The position numbers were made by a program, and so were the translations under genes. A stretch of DNA of 64,000 bases from Lachnospiraceae bacterium (GTDB lineage Bacteria; Bacillota; Clostridia; Lachnospirales; Lachnospiraceae), in contig CAJTHM010000012.1 of assembly GCA_910576125.1 (NCBI GenBank), forward strand, positions 1 through 64,000, given 5' to 3'. The first letter of the stretch is position 1. Each line of letters opens with the position of its first letter. The notes under the pieces are model-generated. The model saw nothing but the letters and a program-made list of their open reading frames with translations. It did not search any database and was not told where the DNA came from. Below are positions 35,301 through 43,885 of the stretch, piece after piece.

Positions 35301-36089
35301 TCAGCCCATGTTCCTTTGGCCGGGCAGTAAATTTTGTGATTTTTTCGTTTTATCTTTTTCAATGAGGAGACGATAGTACTCCCTGCCCTCCAGCGTCAGG
35401 CGGGCGTCCCTGTGAAATCCCAGTTTTTCGCAAAGATTCAGGGACGGTATGTTCTCCACCTCCACAAGCGCCTGTATCCGTTCAAACTCCAGGGCGCTCC
35501 AGCCGTAGGCGAGGACGGCCCTGCAGACCTCCTCCGCATACCCTCTGCGCTGCCAGGGCACGCCGATGATGAAGCCCAGTTCCGGCTCGTCGAAGCCCTC
35601 TCTGTAGGAGAGTCCTGCCCTGCCGATGACTTCGCCGGAAACCTGCTCTACCACAGTCCAGACGCCGAAGCCGAAGAAAGTGTAGACTTTGTCAATGTAT
35701 TCCCGGACATACGCTTTCTCTTCCTCCACATCCGGGTACAGCCCCTCCATATATTCCGTGATGGCCGGATGGCTGTAAATCCGGTAGAAATCGTCCACGT
35801 CCCCGGGCACGGTCTCCCGAATCAGGCATCTGGCCGTGCGCAGTATGTTCCATGGCAGGCCTTTCAGCCGCCGGTAGACCCGCTCTATATATTCCGGTTC
35901 CAAATCCTCCGGATCCTCCACCGCGAACAGGAATCCCGAAAAATCCTGTTCCCTGTTGCCCGGGTGCAGATGGACGAGCACCGCCTCCCCTGCCGCCTGC
36001 AGCCCCCGGGCCCTCTGCCCGTCGTCCGTCAGGTACAGGATGCCCCTGCGCCCTTCTGTATCTACCACTATCTCCTTACAATAACTCAT
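35301..36089 (-). CDS. GNAT-family N-acetyltransferase
   Basis: 262 residues. Residues 1-95 are an extra domain of unknown role; residues 100-250 are a GNAT fold like RimJ/RimL types (LIRETVPGDVDDFYRIY, ELGFIIGVPWQRRGYAEEV with the acetyl-CoA loop R-x-x-G-Y/A, NIPSLNLCEKLGF). It probably acetylates a small molecule or protein terminus; substrate unknown. ATG 36089 follows a G-run ribosome site. The 180 bases between it and the amt promoter hold nothing I can name. Confidence 0.85.
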   Translation of the reverse strand: MSYCKEIVVDTEGRRGILYLTDDGQRARGLQAAGEAVLVHLHPGNREQDFSGFLFAVEDPEDLEPEYIERVYRRLKGLPWNILRTARCLIRETVPGDVDDFYRIYSHPAITEYMEGLYPDVEEEKAYVREYIDKVYTFFGFGVWTVVEQVSGEVIGRAGLSYREGFDEPELGFIIGVPWQRRGYAEEVCRAVLAYGWSALEFERIQALVEVENIPSLNLCEKLGFHRDARLTLEGREYYRLLIEKDKTKKSQNLLPGQRNMG

Positions 36090-36155
36090 ATCCCCCCCAA
36101 ATACAGCCTGCGCGGCATTGCCAGGCAAAAACTTTATGCAGCTTGGATTTTCTTC

Positions 36156-36184
36156 TTTACGATATCCCTCTTTTCGGGTACAAT
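36156..36184 (+). promoter_or_regulatory. Possible promoter of the cyclophilin gene
   Basis: TTTACG (36156-36161), 17-base spacer, TACAAT (36179-36184), about 90 bases before the cyclophilin ATG. The -35 is weak. Confidence 0.45.
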
Positions 36185-36272
36185 AAGTTAGGTATATCCA
36201 TAGTATAGAATCCAGGAGAGAATTCTATCATCTAGTATTATACACCATTTCAATAAGAAAGGATAACAGATT

Positions 36273-36794
36273 ATGGCAAAAAATCCGATTGTAACGATCA
36301 CCATGGAAGACGGAGGCGTAATCCGCCTGGAGTTGTATCCCGAGACCGCTCCTGTCTCCGTGAACAATTTCATCAGCCTTGTCAACAAAAAATTCTATGA
36401 CGGCCTGATTTTCCACAGGGTCATCAGGGGCTTCATGATTCAGGGCGGCTGTCCCGACGGCACAGGCATGGGAGGTCCCGGCTATTCCATCAAGGGTGAG
36501 TTCGCCCAGAACGGCGTGGCCAATGACCTGAAGCACACAGAGGGCGTGCTGTCCATGGCAAGGTCCATGCAGCCGGACTCCGCGGGAAGCCAGTTCTTCA
36601 TCATGCACAAGAACGCGCCCCATCTGGACGGCGGTTATGCCGCTTTCGGGAAAGTGATTGAGGGGATGGATGTGGTGAACCGCATCGCCGAGACCGCTAC
36701 CGATTCTTCGGACAGGCCCCTGGAAAAGCAGATGATGGGCAGCGTCACGGTAGAGACTTTTGGGGTGGAGTATCCGGAGCCGGAGAAACTTTAA
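36273..36794 (+). CDS. Cyclophilin-type peptidyl-prolyl cis-trans isomerase
   Basis: 173 residues, single cyclophilin domain without signal peptide: FHRVIRGFMIQGG near residue 48, MARSMQPDSAGSQFFIMH near 95 and LDGGYAAFGKVIEGMDVV near 115 contain the catalytic Arg and hydrophobic pocket residues. It speeds proline isomerisation in cytoplasmic proteins. AAAGGATAACAGATT precedes the ATG. A terminator follows, so it is monocistronic. Confidence 0.95.
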   Translation: MAKNPIVTITMEDGGVIRLELYPETAPVSVNNFISLVNKKFYDGLIFHRVIRGFMIQGGCPDGTGMGGPGYSIKGEFAQNGVANDLKHTEGVLSMARSMQPDSAGSQFFIMHKNAPHLDGGYAAFGKVIEGMDVVNRIAETATDSSDRPLEKQMMGSVTVETFGVEYPEPEKL

Positions 36795-36819
36795 ACTACT
36801 CCCTGCAAAAGCACGCATC

Positions 36820-36870
36820 AAAAAGCAATGTCATTTAGAACCATTTTTACTCTAAACGGCATTGCTTTTT
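36820..36870 (+). terminator. Intrinsic terminator after cyclophilin
   Basis: AAAAAGCAATG and CATTGCTTTTT flank a further stem (TTTAGA/TCTAAA); a T-run ends the right arm. It lies 26 bases after the stop codon. Confidence 0.85.
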
Positions 36871-36919
36871 ACTGCATTCTTCCCTTAGATATTCTCTGCA
36901 AATCCAAAACCAGAATGCC

Positions 36920-37089
36920 TCAATCCCCAGAATTGAATTCAACCAGCTTTTCCCAATCAATTGCCCCGTCTTCTTTGCAGAAATTATTTGAAAATTCTCT
37001 GATTAGCCTGTTCGCTGCCTTATTGTAACCAATGCTTTGGCTATTGCTCGCACTACTGCCTCTTCATCATAAAAATTGTTAATCGCCAT
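36920..37089 (-). pseudogene. Frameshifted small gene downstream of the methyltransferase remnant
   Basis: The reverse strand starts MAINNFYDEEAVVRAIAKAL at 37089 and stops after 28 codons, but a second frame continues with LIREFSNNFCKEDGAIDWE and ends at 36920, giving about 55 residues if one frameshift near 37025 is corrected. Its start overlaps the methyltransferase end by 11 bases, as in a restriction-modification operon. Product unknown. Confidence 0.5.
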
Positions 37090-38165
37090 ATGAACTCCCC
37101 CCCAGCTCCATTGCATTTCTTATTTTGTTATGTACGCTGGTTCCCCTAAGTCGTTTCGTCTCTATCGTTGATGTATTATTTGCAGTCGATATAATTGCCC
37201 TCCCGATAGCTTCAGCTAAGCCAACCGGAACCGCATTTCCAATCTATCTATATTTTGCGGATACCGTTCCGATAAACTCCCAATCATCAGGAAACTGCTG
37301 AATTCTTGCATACTCTTTTATGCTCAGCGGCCTGTCAAGTTTCGGATGGCAGAGCATGGTCGCTTTCTGCGCCGGAGATGTGGTAATTGTGGGAGACGGC
37401 TGTGCATACGATAATCTCCTATAAAATCCAACCTTACCGCCGCCGGATTTATATGCCCCTCCCATGGCAGTGGGAATCATTTCCAATGGCAAATCTTTCC
37501 AGTTTCCGCCTTCCGGAACCATATGCAGATATTTTTTTCTTTCACCGCTTAATGGTGTATACTCCCCCGGATTGTCTTCTAAATCCTTTATTACGTCCCC
37601 TACTGTTTTCCATCTATACTCTGCGTTTTGGTGAATCTGGAAATGCGTTGGAATCGGCAAAAATATATCCTCATTATCTCTACTGCCTATTAGCACAAAG
37701 CGTTCGCGGAACTGAGGCACGCCATAATTAACAGCATCCAGAATACCATATACTGTTTTGTAGCCTAATTTATTAAATTCGGACAAAATCACATCTAAAA
37801 CCGTTCCTAATCTTTGCTTTGAATTATCTTCTTCCCTTTCAGCTGCCGGAATATGCTTCAAAGGCGCTGAAACTATGCCTTTTACGTTCTCCATTACAAA
37901 GAATCGCGGACGTATATAGTCTATCATCCTGATAAAATCCATAAAAAGACTTCCTCTGGGATCATTTATTCCCAGTCTTTTCCTGCTGTGGAAAACGGCT
38001 GGCATGGCGGGCCTCCGCAAATCATAAACGGCTCTCCAACATGTAATCCTGTCAGCTCTAAAAGTGTTTCCGGCTTTATTTCCCTGATATCTCCCCCAAG
38101 CACTTTATGTCCATTGGATTTCATCGTTTCTACACAGGTCGGTTCAAAATCCTGCCCACAGGTTC
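37079..38165 (-). pseudogene. DNA (cytosine-5)-methyltransferase, decayed
   Basis: Three lesions are readable. The N-terminus with motif I (FxGxG) is missing: homology begins around 38165 (FEPTCVETMKSNGHK). The catalytic motif IV GGPPCQPFSTAG is intact near 37990-38030 but in a different frame from the rest; one A appears lost in the A-run at 37978-37981. Near the C-terminus the Gln codon of motif X (QIGNAVPVG) is TAG at 37244-37246; the frame then continues to 37079. ENVKGI and RFVLIGSRD blocks confirm the family. A dead modification enzyme from a lost restriction system. Confidence 0.88.
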
Positions 38166-38286
38166 TCCATCACTTAAAATTTATTTTCCATATACTGTCT
38201 CACCGTATCCCTTTCCCTATCCTATCATGTACCTGAAAGTTTCGCAAGGCGCTTTTGGAGCGAAATACGTGCCTATCGCGTGTTCA

Positions 38287-38501
38287 CATTTTGTTTACAA
38301 ATCATTCAAGCATTCTTAAATTGATGATCATTGTTTAGACATCTCTCTCCCCTATACTATAATCATCGACATCGCAAGAGGTTGAGAGAAACAAAAGGCA
38401 GCCACAGTTACTGTTTACTAAATAACTTTTTCATAATAATGCCAAGGGGCGCAAGCTCCTTGGCATCCTCCCTTTTTAGGGAAATCCTCCCTTTTCAGGG
38501 G
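38287..38501 (+). repeat. Structured inverted repeat, copy A
   Basis: A roughly 215-base element present again in reverse complement at 39494-39695. Shared blocks in order: GTTTACAAATCATTCAA, TTTAGACAT, CTATACTA, CAGCCACAG, ACTAAATAACTTTTTCATAA, a 10-bp hairpin with GCAA tetraloop (GCCAAGGGGC/GCTCCTTGGC, 38441-38464), then two short hairpins, TCCCT-TTTT-AGGGA and CCCT-TTTC-AGGG. This copy points at the 3' end of the serine hydrolase gene, so a transcript from it would be antisense. It fills most of the gene-free stretch 38166-38539. Confidence 0.85.
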
Positions 38502-38539
38502 CTTTTTCATTTTCAGCAACCTTTCGTACGCGCATCCGG

Positions 38540-39421
38540 TCACAGCCGGGGATACAGCTCCTGGAAGACCGCGTCCATCAAGGCTTTCCCGTCCCTGCAT
38601 TCCGCCACTGTGGAAATCACTGCCTCCTTGTCCCGCAGTATGATGGAGAGCTGGGAATACTTGCCGTCCGCCCTGAAAGACCCGCAAGGCCCTCCCCAGA
38701 ACAGATATCCGTAACCGTAATCCTCTTTCAGGCCGGTGGGAACCTGGGCCTTCAAGCTTTCCTCCACCCAGTCCGCCGGAACCACCTGCTTTCCGGCCCA
38801 CATGCCTTTCTGCAGATACAGCAGCCCCAGCTTATGCAGCTCCGACAATGTCAGGAACAGTCCGCCGGCTCCAAAGGTATATCCCAGCGGATCCGTCTCC
38901 CAGGTGGGGCGGTGGATGCCCAGGGGCCGGAAAAGCCGCGGCATCAGATAGGACACCAGATCGCACCCCGCCCGGCGCTGCACCAGTACGCCCGCCAGAT
39001 ACGGGCCTACATTGTTGTAGACGAACTTCGTCCCGGGGCGGCAGGTAAACGGAAAGGCCAGGGACATCTTCACCCAGTCCTCCTGTTCATACAGCGGGCG
39101 CTGGGCTCCCATCAGCTGCGGCTGCTCCTGTCCCAGGCACATGGTCAGGAGGTCTCTCACTGTGGCTGTTTCCAGGTGCTCGCCTACTTGCCGGGGCAGA
39201 TCCTCCGAAAAGGCGTCCACCAGCCTCTCCTCCAGGGACAGCAACCCCTCCCTGACGGCTATCCCCACCGCGGCCGAAGTAAAACTCTTGCTGGCGGAAT
39301 AGACATTACGGCGGCACTCCTCGTCCCAGAGATGTTTCCACAAATCCCTGCCGCCCTGACTGACCTTCACGCCCAGAATCCCTGTCTTGCCTGCGCGCTG
39401 GACAAATTTTTCAAAATCCAT
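38540..39421 (-). CDS. Serine hydrolase of the beta-lactamase/penicillin-binding fold
   Basis: 293 residues, class C beta-lactamase-like. The SxxK motif is SASKSFTS near residue 43 and the YxN motif VYNNVG near 135; GYGYLFWGG and a late GKYSQLS stand in the region of the third motif. No signal peptide, so cytoplasmic; such enzymes are often esterases or D-peptide hydrolases rather than antibiotic resistance proteins. GAGGGAG precedes the ATG. The gene sits precisely between two inverted copies of a structured repeat. Confidence 0.85.
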   Translation of the reverse strand: MDFEKFVQRAGKTGILGVKVSQGGRDLWKHLWDEECRRNVYSASKSFTSAAVGIAVREGLLSLEERLVDAFSEDLPRQVGEHLETATVRDLLTMCLGQEQPQLMGAQRPLYEQEDWVKMSLAFPFTCRPGTKFVYNNVGPYLAGVLVQRRAGCDLVSYLMPRLFRPLGIHRPTWETDPLGYTFGAGGLFLTLSELHKLGLLYLQKGMWAGKQVVPADWVEESLKAQVPTGLKEDYGYGYLFWGGPCGSFRADGKYSQLSIILRDKEAVISTVAECRDGKALMDAVFQELYPRL

Positions 39422-39493
39422 ATTCTCCCTCGCTTTCTCTGTTTTGTTATTTTCATGGTACCATAAAAATAAGTCCCTGCCAATTGGAATTTA

Positions 39494-39695
39494 CCCCTGA
39501 AAAGGGAGAATCTCCCTAAAAAGGGAGGATGCCAGGGAGCTTGCGCCCCCTGGCAATAATTATGAAAAAGTTATTTAGTAAGCTGTGGCTGGCAGTAGCA
39601 GCTGTCTTGTTACAAGTATTAGTATAGTAAAAAGAAATGTCTAAAGAATGATGATAATTCAAAGATTAATTGAATGATTTGTAAACAAAATATGA
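39494..39695 (-). repeat. Structured inverted repeat, copy B (in the leader of the serine hydrolase)
   Basis: Reverse complement counterpart of the repeat at 38287-38501. In this copy the main hairpin is GCCAGGGGGC-GCAA-GCTCCCTGGC: one A-T pair of the other copy is replaced by G-C, a compensatory change that keeps the stem. The two following CCCT/AGGG hairpins are also kept. Read on the reverse strand, the element ends 72 bases before the serine hydrolase ATG, so it could be its 5' leader. Confidence 0.85.
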
Positions 39696-39710
39696 ACGTG
39701 CCGGTGGCGC

Positions 39711-39745
39711 AAAAAAGCAGCCTCCCCAACCGGGCGGAGACTGCT
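39711..39745 (-). terminator. Intrinsic terminator after the aldolase gene
   Basis: Reverse strand AGCAGTCTCC pairs with GGGGAGGCTGCT (one G-U), followed by TTTTTT. It lies 34 bases after the aldolase stop. Confidence 0.88.
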
Positions 39746-39778
39746 CCTTATATTTACTCATTTACTTCTATCCGCGAT

Positions 39779-40642
39779 TCAGGCCTTTCCCACAGAACCG
39801 AACAGCTCCATCTTCTCCTTCACGGTAGCCTTGATGGCTTCAGCGCCGGGAGCCAGAAGCTTACGGGGATCGAAGCCCTTGCCCTGCTGATCCTTGCCCT
39901 CCTCGATGTACTTGCGGGTAGCGGCAGCAAACGCAAGCTGGCACTCTGTATTCACGTTGATTTTGGCCACGCCGAGGCTGATGGCTTTCTTGATCATGTC
40001 AGCGGGGATGCCTGTGCCGCCGTGGAGCACCAGAGGCATCTCGCCGGTGAGCTGCTGTACGGCATCCAGGGTCTCGAAGCTCAGTCCCTGCCAGTTGTCG
40101 GGATATTTGCCGTGGATGTTGCCGATGCCTGCCGCCAGGAAGTCCACGCCCAGGTCAGCGATGGCCTTGCACTCCTTGGGATCTGCGCACTCGCCCATGC
40201 CTACGACACCGTCTTCCTCGCCGCCGATGGAGCCTACCTCTGCCTCGATGGAGATGCCCTTGCCGTGAGCCGCAGCTACCAGCTCAGTGGTCTTTGCAAC
40301 GTTCTCCTCGATGGGGTAGTGGGAACCGTCGAACATGACGGATGAGAAACCGGCCTCGATGCACTTATAGCAGTGCTCATAGGAGCCGTGATCCAGATGC
40401 AGGGCCACGGGCACGTCGATGTCCAAATCCTTCAGCAGGCCGTTCACCATGCCTACGACTACATCGTAGCCGCCCATGTATTTGCCGGCGCCCTCGGATA
40501 CGCCCAGGATGACGGGGGACTTGCACTCTTTTGCGGTCAGCAGGATGGACTTTGTCCACTCCAGGTTGTTGATGTTGAACTGTCCTACCGCATAGTGGCC
40601 TGCTTTGGCCTTTTTCAACATTTCTGTTGCAGATACTAACAT
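39779..40642 (-). CDS. fba: Class II fructose-bisphosphate aldolase
   Basis: 287 residues. Zinc and substrate motifs: HLDHGSYEHC (near residue 80), SIEAEVGSIGG near 130, GNIHGKYP near 175 and LHGGTGIP near 205. It splits fructose 1,6-bisphosphate in glycolysis; a tagatose or ketose variant is possible but this length and motif set fit the glycolytic form. GGAGGTAAG precedes the ATG, a promoter lies upstream and a terminator downstream, so it is a single-gene unit. Confidence 0.93.
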   Translation of the reverse strand: MLVSATEMLKKAKAGHYAVGQFNINNLEWTKSILLTAKECKSPVILGVSEGAGKYMGGYDVVVGMVNGLLKDLDIDVPVALHLDHGSYEHCYKCIEAGFSSVMFDGSHYPIEENVAKTTELVAAAHGKGISIEAEVGSIGGEEDGVVGMGECADPKECKAIADLGVDFLAAGIGNIHGKYPDNWQGLSFETLDAVQQLTGEMPLVLHGGTGIPADMIKKAISLGVAKINVNTECQLAFAAATRKYIEEGKDQQGKGFDPRKLLAPGAEAIKATVKEKMELFGSVGKA

Positions 40643-40759
40643 AATTACTTACCTCCATTTTTTATTTACAGCTATCCCTGATATATGAAAATGATATCCT
40701 GAGCACAGAAGCGCTCATGATGGATGGCCATCCGGCCGCTCCCTGCCAAGAATAAGGCT

Positions 40760-40788
40760 ATTATATCACATAATCCCATAAATTGGAA
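40760..40788 (-). promoter_or_regulatory. Promoter of the aldolase gene
   Basis: Reverse strand TTCCAA (40783-40788), 17-base spacer, TATAAT (40760-40765), about 118 bases before the ATG. A perfect -10 with a weak -35; the boxes lie in a GGCTATT/AATAGCC inverted repeat. Confidence 0.55.
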
Positions 40789-40806
40789 TAGCCGGATTCG
40801 CTTTCT

Positions 40807-41718
40807 CTATTCCGGAAGGGGCTTTACCCTGATATCGATTCCCTTTTGCACATTCCGTATGGTCACTTTTGTATGGCTGCCGCCATTCTCGCCGTCCAGC
40901 GTCCACGCCACCGGCCCCCTTGACTCCAGGGTCAGCTCCGAAGTGCGGAAGCAGTACATGGCACTGGTATCTATGTCGCGGTTCAGCAGGGATATCATGA
41001 TATTGCTCAGTTCTATGGGATTCCTGGGATTTTTGATCAAAGTGACCTCGAACACCCCGTCGTCCAGCTTCACATTCTTGCCCGTGATATTCCTAAAGCC
41101 TCCTACGGAAAAGGAATTCGTTATCATACCGAAGATGAAGTCGCCTTCCAGTTCATTTCCGTCCCAGCTCACTTTCATGGGATAAGAGCGTATTGAGGAC
41201 AGGCTCTTCATGCCCTCCAGCAGATACGCCATATGGCCCAGCACGTTTTTCATCTCCTGCTCTGTCTCATAGGATACATCCGTGAAAAGTCCGAAAGCAG
41301 CGATGTATACGAACACGTCCCTGGCATCATCCTCCTGAAACGTGCCGATGTCGCACTGGTAATCCCTGCCTTTCACCGCTATCTGAGCAGCCCGCACCAT
41401 ATTCTTGGGCAGAGAGATGCTGCCTCCGAAATCGTTGGTGCTCCCCGCAGGGATATAGCCGATTGGCGTGCGGAGACCACTCTCAATCATCCCCGTGACA
41501 ACCTCGTCCAGGGTGCCGTCGCCGCCGCTGCACACCACCAGTTCATACTCCTCCCGCCGGTGCGCCACAATGCTCCTTGCATCATCTTTTTTCTGAGTAG
41601 GGGCCACTGTAATCTCATACCCCTCCTTCGCAAAGACATCCAGTATATCCGCCAGCTTATTTTTTATCTGGGCCTTGCCGGCTTTGGGATTGTATACAAA
41701 AAGCAGCTTCTTATCCAT
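40807..41718 (-). CDS. YegS/BmrU-family lipid kinase (diacylglycerol kinase fold)
   Basis: 303 residues. DAGK catalytic domain with VYNPKAGKAQ at the N-terminus, CSGGDGTLDEVVTGM near residue 62 (nucleotide-binding GGDGT) and IPAGSTNDFGGS near 90; a beta-rich C-terminal half. It phosphorylates a lipid such as diacylglycerol or a related alcohol at the inner membrane face. It follows the HPr-like gene by 12 bases and closes the hprK operon. Confidence 0.9.
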   Translation of the reverse strand: MDKKLLFVYNPKAGKAQIKNKLADILDVFAKEGYEITVAPTQKKDDARSIVAHRREEYELVVCSGGDGTLDEVVTGMIESGLRTPIGYIPAGSTNDFGGSISLPKNMVRAAQIAVKGRDYQCDIGTFQEDDARDVFVYIAAFGLFTDVSYETEQEMKNVLGHMAYLLEGMKSLSSIRSYPMKVSWDGNELEGDFIFGMITNSFSVGGFRNITGKNVKLDDGVFEVTLIKNPRNPIELSNIMISLLNRDIDTSAMYCFRTSELTLESRGPVAWTLDGENGGSHTKVTIRNVQKGIDIRVKPLPE

Positions 41719-41730
41719 AGGGCTCCGCCT

Positions 41731-41988
41731 TTATTCCTCGCCGGTCAGGAAACTGGTGATTCCGTCCAGGGCGACCTCTTCGTCATCGCCCTCGGCGGAG
41801 ACTTCCAGGCTGTCGCTCAAATCCATCCCCAATGTCATCATGCCCATGATGCTCTTGGCATTGACCCTCTTGTCACCAGACTGGATGTAGATGGAGCTTT
41901 CATACTTGCTGGCCTTCTGCACTAACATAGCGATATGCCTGGCCATCTGCTCTCCCTCCAGGTTGATGCTGATATTTTTCTTTTTCAT
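41731..41988 (-). CDS. Crh-like HPr paralogue
   Basis: 85 residues aligning to HPr without gaps through Ser46. The PTS phosphorylation site His15 is Met15 (EQMARH against GIHARP), while the HPrK target Ser46 and its surroundings (NAKSIMG) are intact. This is the pattern of Bacillus Crh, in which His15 is also replaced (by Gln): a regulator that can be serine-phosphorylated by HprK and co-activate CcpA but cannot carry sugar phosphate. Position just after whiA matches crh in Bacillus. An adjacent His18 is unlikely to replace His15. AGGAGGAG precedes the ATG. Confidence 0.85.
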   Translation of the reverse strand: MKKKNISINLEGEQMARHIAMLVQKASKYESSIYIQSGDKRVNAKSIMGMMTLGMDLSDSLEVSAEGDDEEVALDGITSFLTGEE

Positions 41989-42027
41989 TAAATTCTCCTC
42001 CTGATTTTAGTTCCGTTTCTAAGTTAC

Positions 42028-42909
42028 TTATGGCCTTGCCTGCTCCGCCAGCTCACTGAGCTTGCGCAGTCTATGGTTTACGCCGGACTTTCCCAGAGGC
42101 GGATGAAAGTACCCTCCCAGTTCCTTCAGCGGGGCGTCCGGATATTCCAATCGTATCTCTGCCATCTCCCGCAAGGTTTCCGGCAGATTCTGGAAACCGT
42201 AATACTTTCTTAAGTATTCGATATCCTCCACCTGCTTTGCCGCCGCGGTCACGGTCTTTGCTATGTTGGCGGTCTCACAGTTCACCCGCCGGTTCACGGC
42301 GCCTCGCATTTCTTTCAGGATTCTCATGTTCTCCAGGTTCATCAGGGACACCGGCGCCTCGCAGACATTCAATAAATCCACGATACTGGAACCTTCCTTT
42401 AAATAGACCACATGATATTTCTTCCTGAGAATGATCTTTGATTCAATCTCAAAGCTCCTGATCAGCTTCTGAAGAAACAGCGCCTTTGCTTCATCGGCGC
42501 AGTCGAATTCCAGATGGTATCCCTTGGCCGGATTGCTCATGGAACCCACGGCCAGGAACGCTCCCCGCAGGAATGCTCTCCTGCAGCAGGAATTCTTGAT
42601 CAGAAGAGGATTCACCGGCTCACCGGGGCCTCCGATTTTTGCCAGCAGCCCATGTATCTCCTGCTCCTCCAATGTCCTGTCCGTTTCTATATTATATGTT
42701 TTTTTCAACAATGTAAAGCCTTTTCTGACAACGGCCTCATTTTCTGTCTGAAAACCAAGGGTGAACACCGGCTTTCCGCCCTGACTCTCCCCGATTTGCC
42801 CGTAATCTCCGCAAAAATGCATGAGGGCCGCAAGCTCCGCTATCTGGCAATGCCTCGCCGGGCTGATTCGCTTTGCCAGTTCCTGTTTCACTTCACCTGA
42901 AAACGACAT
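42028..42909 (-). CDS. whiA: DNA-binding protein WhiA
   Basis: 293 residues, slightly short for the family. N-terminal WhiA domain (MSFSGEVKQELA), a LAGLIDADG-like core (CCRRAFLRGAFLAVGSMSNPAKGYHLEF) and a C-terminal helix-turn-helix (PDAPLKELGGYFHPPLGKSGVNHRL). It is linked to cell division and chromosome segregation in Firmicutes. It starts two bases after the rapZ stop. Confidence 0.95.
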   Translation of the reverse strand: MSFSGEVKQELAKRISPARHCQIAELAALMHFCGDYGQIGESQGGKPVFTLGFQTENEAVVRKGFTLLKKTYNIETDRTLEEQEIHGLLAKIGGPGEPVNPLLIKNSCCRRAFLRGAFLAVGSMSNPAKGYHLEFDCADEAKALFLQKLIRSFEIESKIILRKKYHVVYLKEGSSIVDLLNVCEAPVSLMNLENMRILKEMRGAVNRRVNCETANIAKTVTAAAKQVEDIEYLRKYYGFQNLPETLREMAEIRLEYPDAPLKELGGYFHPPLGKSGVNHRLRKLSELAEQARP

Positions 42910-42911
42910 CT

Positions 42912-43778
42912 TTATTTCCCCTGTTGGCCGACATCCCTGTGATACAGTTTGCAGCCATACTTCCCCTTGTCCTTTATACTCCTGTACAGTTCATTGGCAA
43001 GGGTGACGCTGCGGTGCCTGCCCCCTGTGCAGCCGATGGCCACCACCAGGCGGTTCTTCCCTTCTTTCACATAGTTCGGTATCAGAAACTGTACCATGTC
43101 CGTGAGTTTTTCCATGAAGATTTCCGCCTCCTGGAAACTGAGGACATATTCCTGCACTTCTCTGTCATTGCCTGTCTTGCATTTCAGTTCATCAATGTAA
43201 AAAGGGTTGGGCAGGAAACGCACATCCAGCACCAAATCCGCGTCTGCCGGAATGCCGTGCTTGAAGCCAAATGACATCACTGTCACCATGAGGCTGTTGT
43301 ACCCCTCATTCTGCACGAAGATGCGGTCCAGCTCCTCTTTCAGCTCCCTGGTCAGCAGATTCGAGGTGTCAATTACATAATCGGCATGACTTCTGATATT
43401 CTCAAGTACTCCGCGCTCGATTCTGACACCGTCCTCCACACGCTTGTCCATGGCAAGGGGATGAATCCGCCTGGTCTCCTTATATCTTTTGATCAGGACG
43501 CTCTCGTCCGCGTCCATGAACAGAATCTCCAGCTTGTAGCCGGATGCTTTGAGCTTCTCCAGGATTTTCGTGGCATCCTCAAAGTTCTGGCCGGAGCGCA
43601 CATCCAGCCCCAGGGCCACCTTGCCCACCTCGCTGCCGGGCATGGAGACCAGCTCCGCGAATTTCTCCACCAGCGAAAGCGGCAGATTGTCCACGCAGTA
43701 AAAACCTGCATCCTCCAGCATCTTCAGGGCGGTGCTCTTCCCCCCGCCGCTCATCCCCGTGACTACTACGAATCTCAT
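42912..43778 (-). CDS. rapZ: RapZ/YvcJ-family RNase adapter and nucleotide-binding protein
   Basis: 288 residues. Walker A TGMSGGGKSTAL near residue 8, VDNLPLSLV near 35, and the C-terminal ligand-binding domain with CTGGRHRSVTLANEL near 250. Homologues bind nucleotides and, in E. coli, GlcN6P and small RNAs. ATG 43778 (MRFVVV) is the conserved start. It lies between murB and whiA; the yvcK gene that often stands here is absent. Confidence 0.93.
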   Translation of the reverse strand: MRFVVVTGMSGGGKSTALKMLEDAGFYCVDNLPLSLVEKFAELVSMPGSEVGKVALGLDVRSGQNFEDATKILEKLKASGYKLEILFMDADESVLIKRYKETRRIHPLAMDKRVEDGVRIERGVLENIRSHADYVIDTSNLLTRELKEELDRIFVQNEGYNSLMVTVMSFGFKHGIPADADLVLDVRFLPNPFYIDELKCKTGNDREVQEYVLSFQEAEIFMEKLTDMVQFLIPNYVKEGKNRLVVAIGCTGGRHRSVTLANELYRSIKDKGKYGCKLYHRDVGQQGK

Positions 43779-43885
43779 AATCCTGTATCCTTCATCCTGC
43801 TCTACTATGAATATCAAATCGCTCCGCAAGCCATGGCAGAATCTCCGTCAGTCCTTATCTGCCCCATAAAGCCAAAAGCGCATCT

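Noticed and set aside
38540..39421. Antibiotic-resistance beta-lactamase
   Set aside because: SxxK and YxN motifs are present but there is no signal peptide, so an intracellular hydrolase is more likely.
38287..39695. Composite transposon with encoded transposase
   Set aside because: Nothing between the inverted copies resembles a transposase and no target duplication could be found at the outer ends.
39779..40642. Tagatose-bisphosphate aldolase
   Set aside because: Cannot be excluded by eye, but no tagatose or lactose genes are near, so the glycolytic call is kept.
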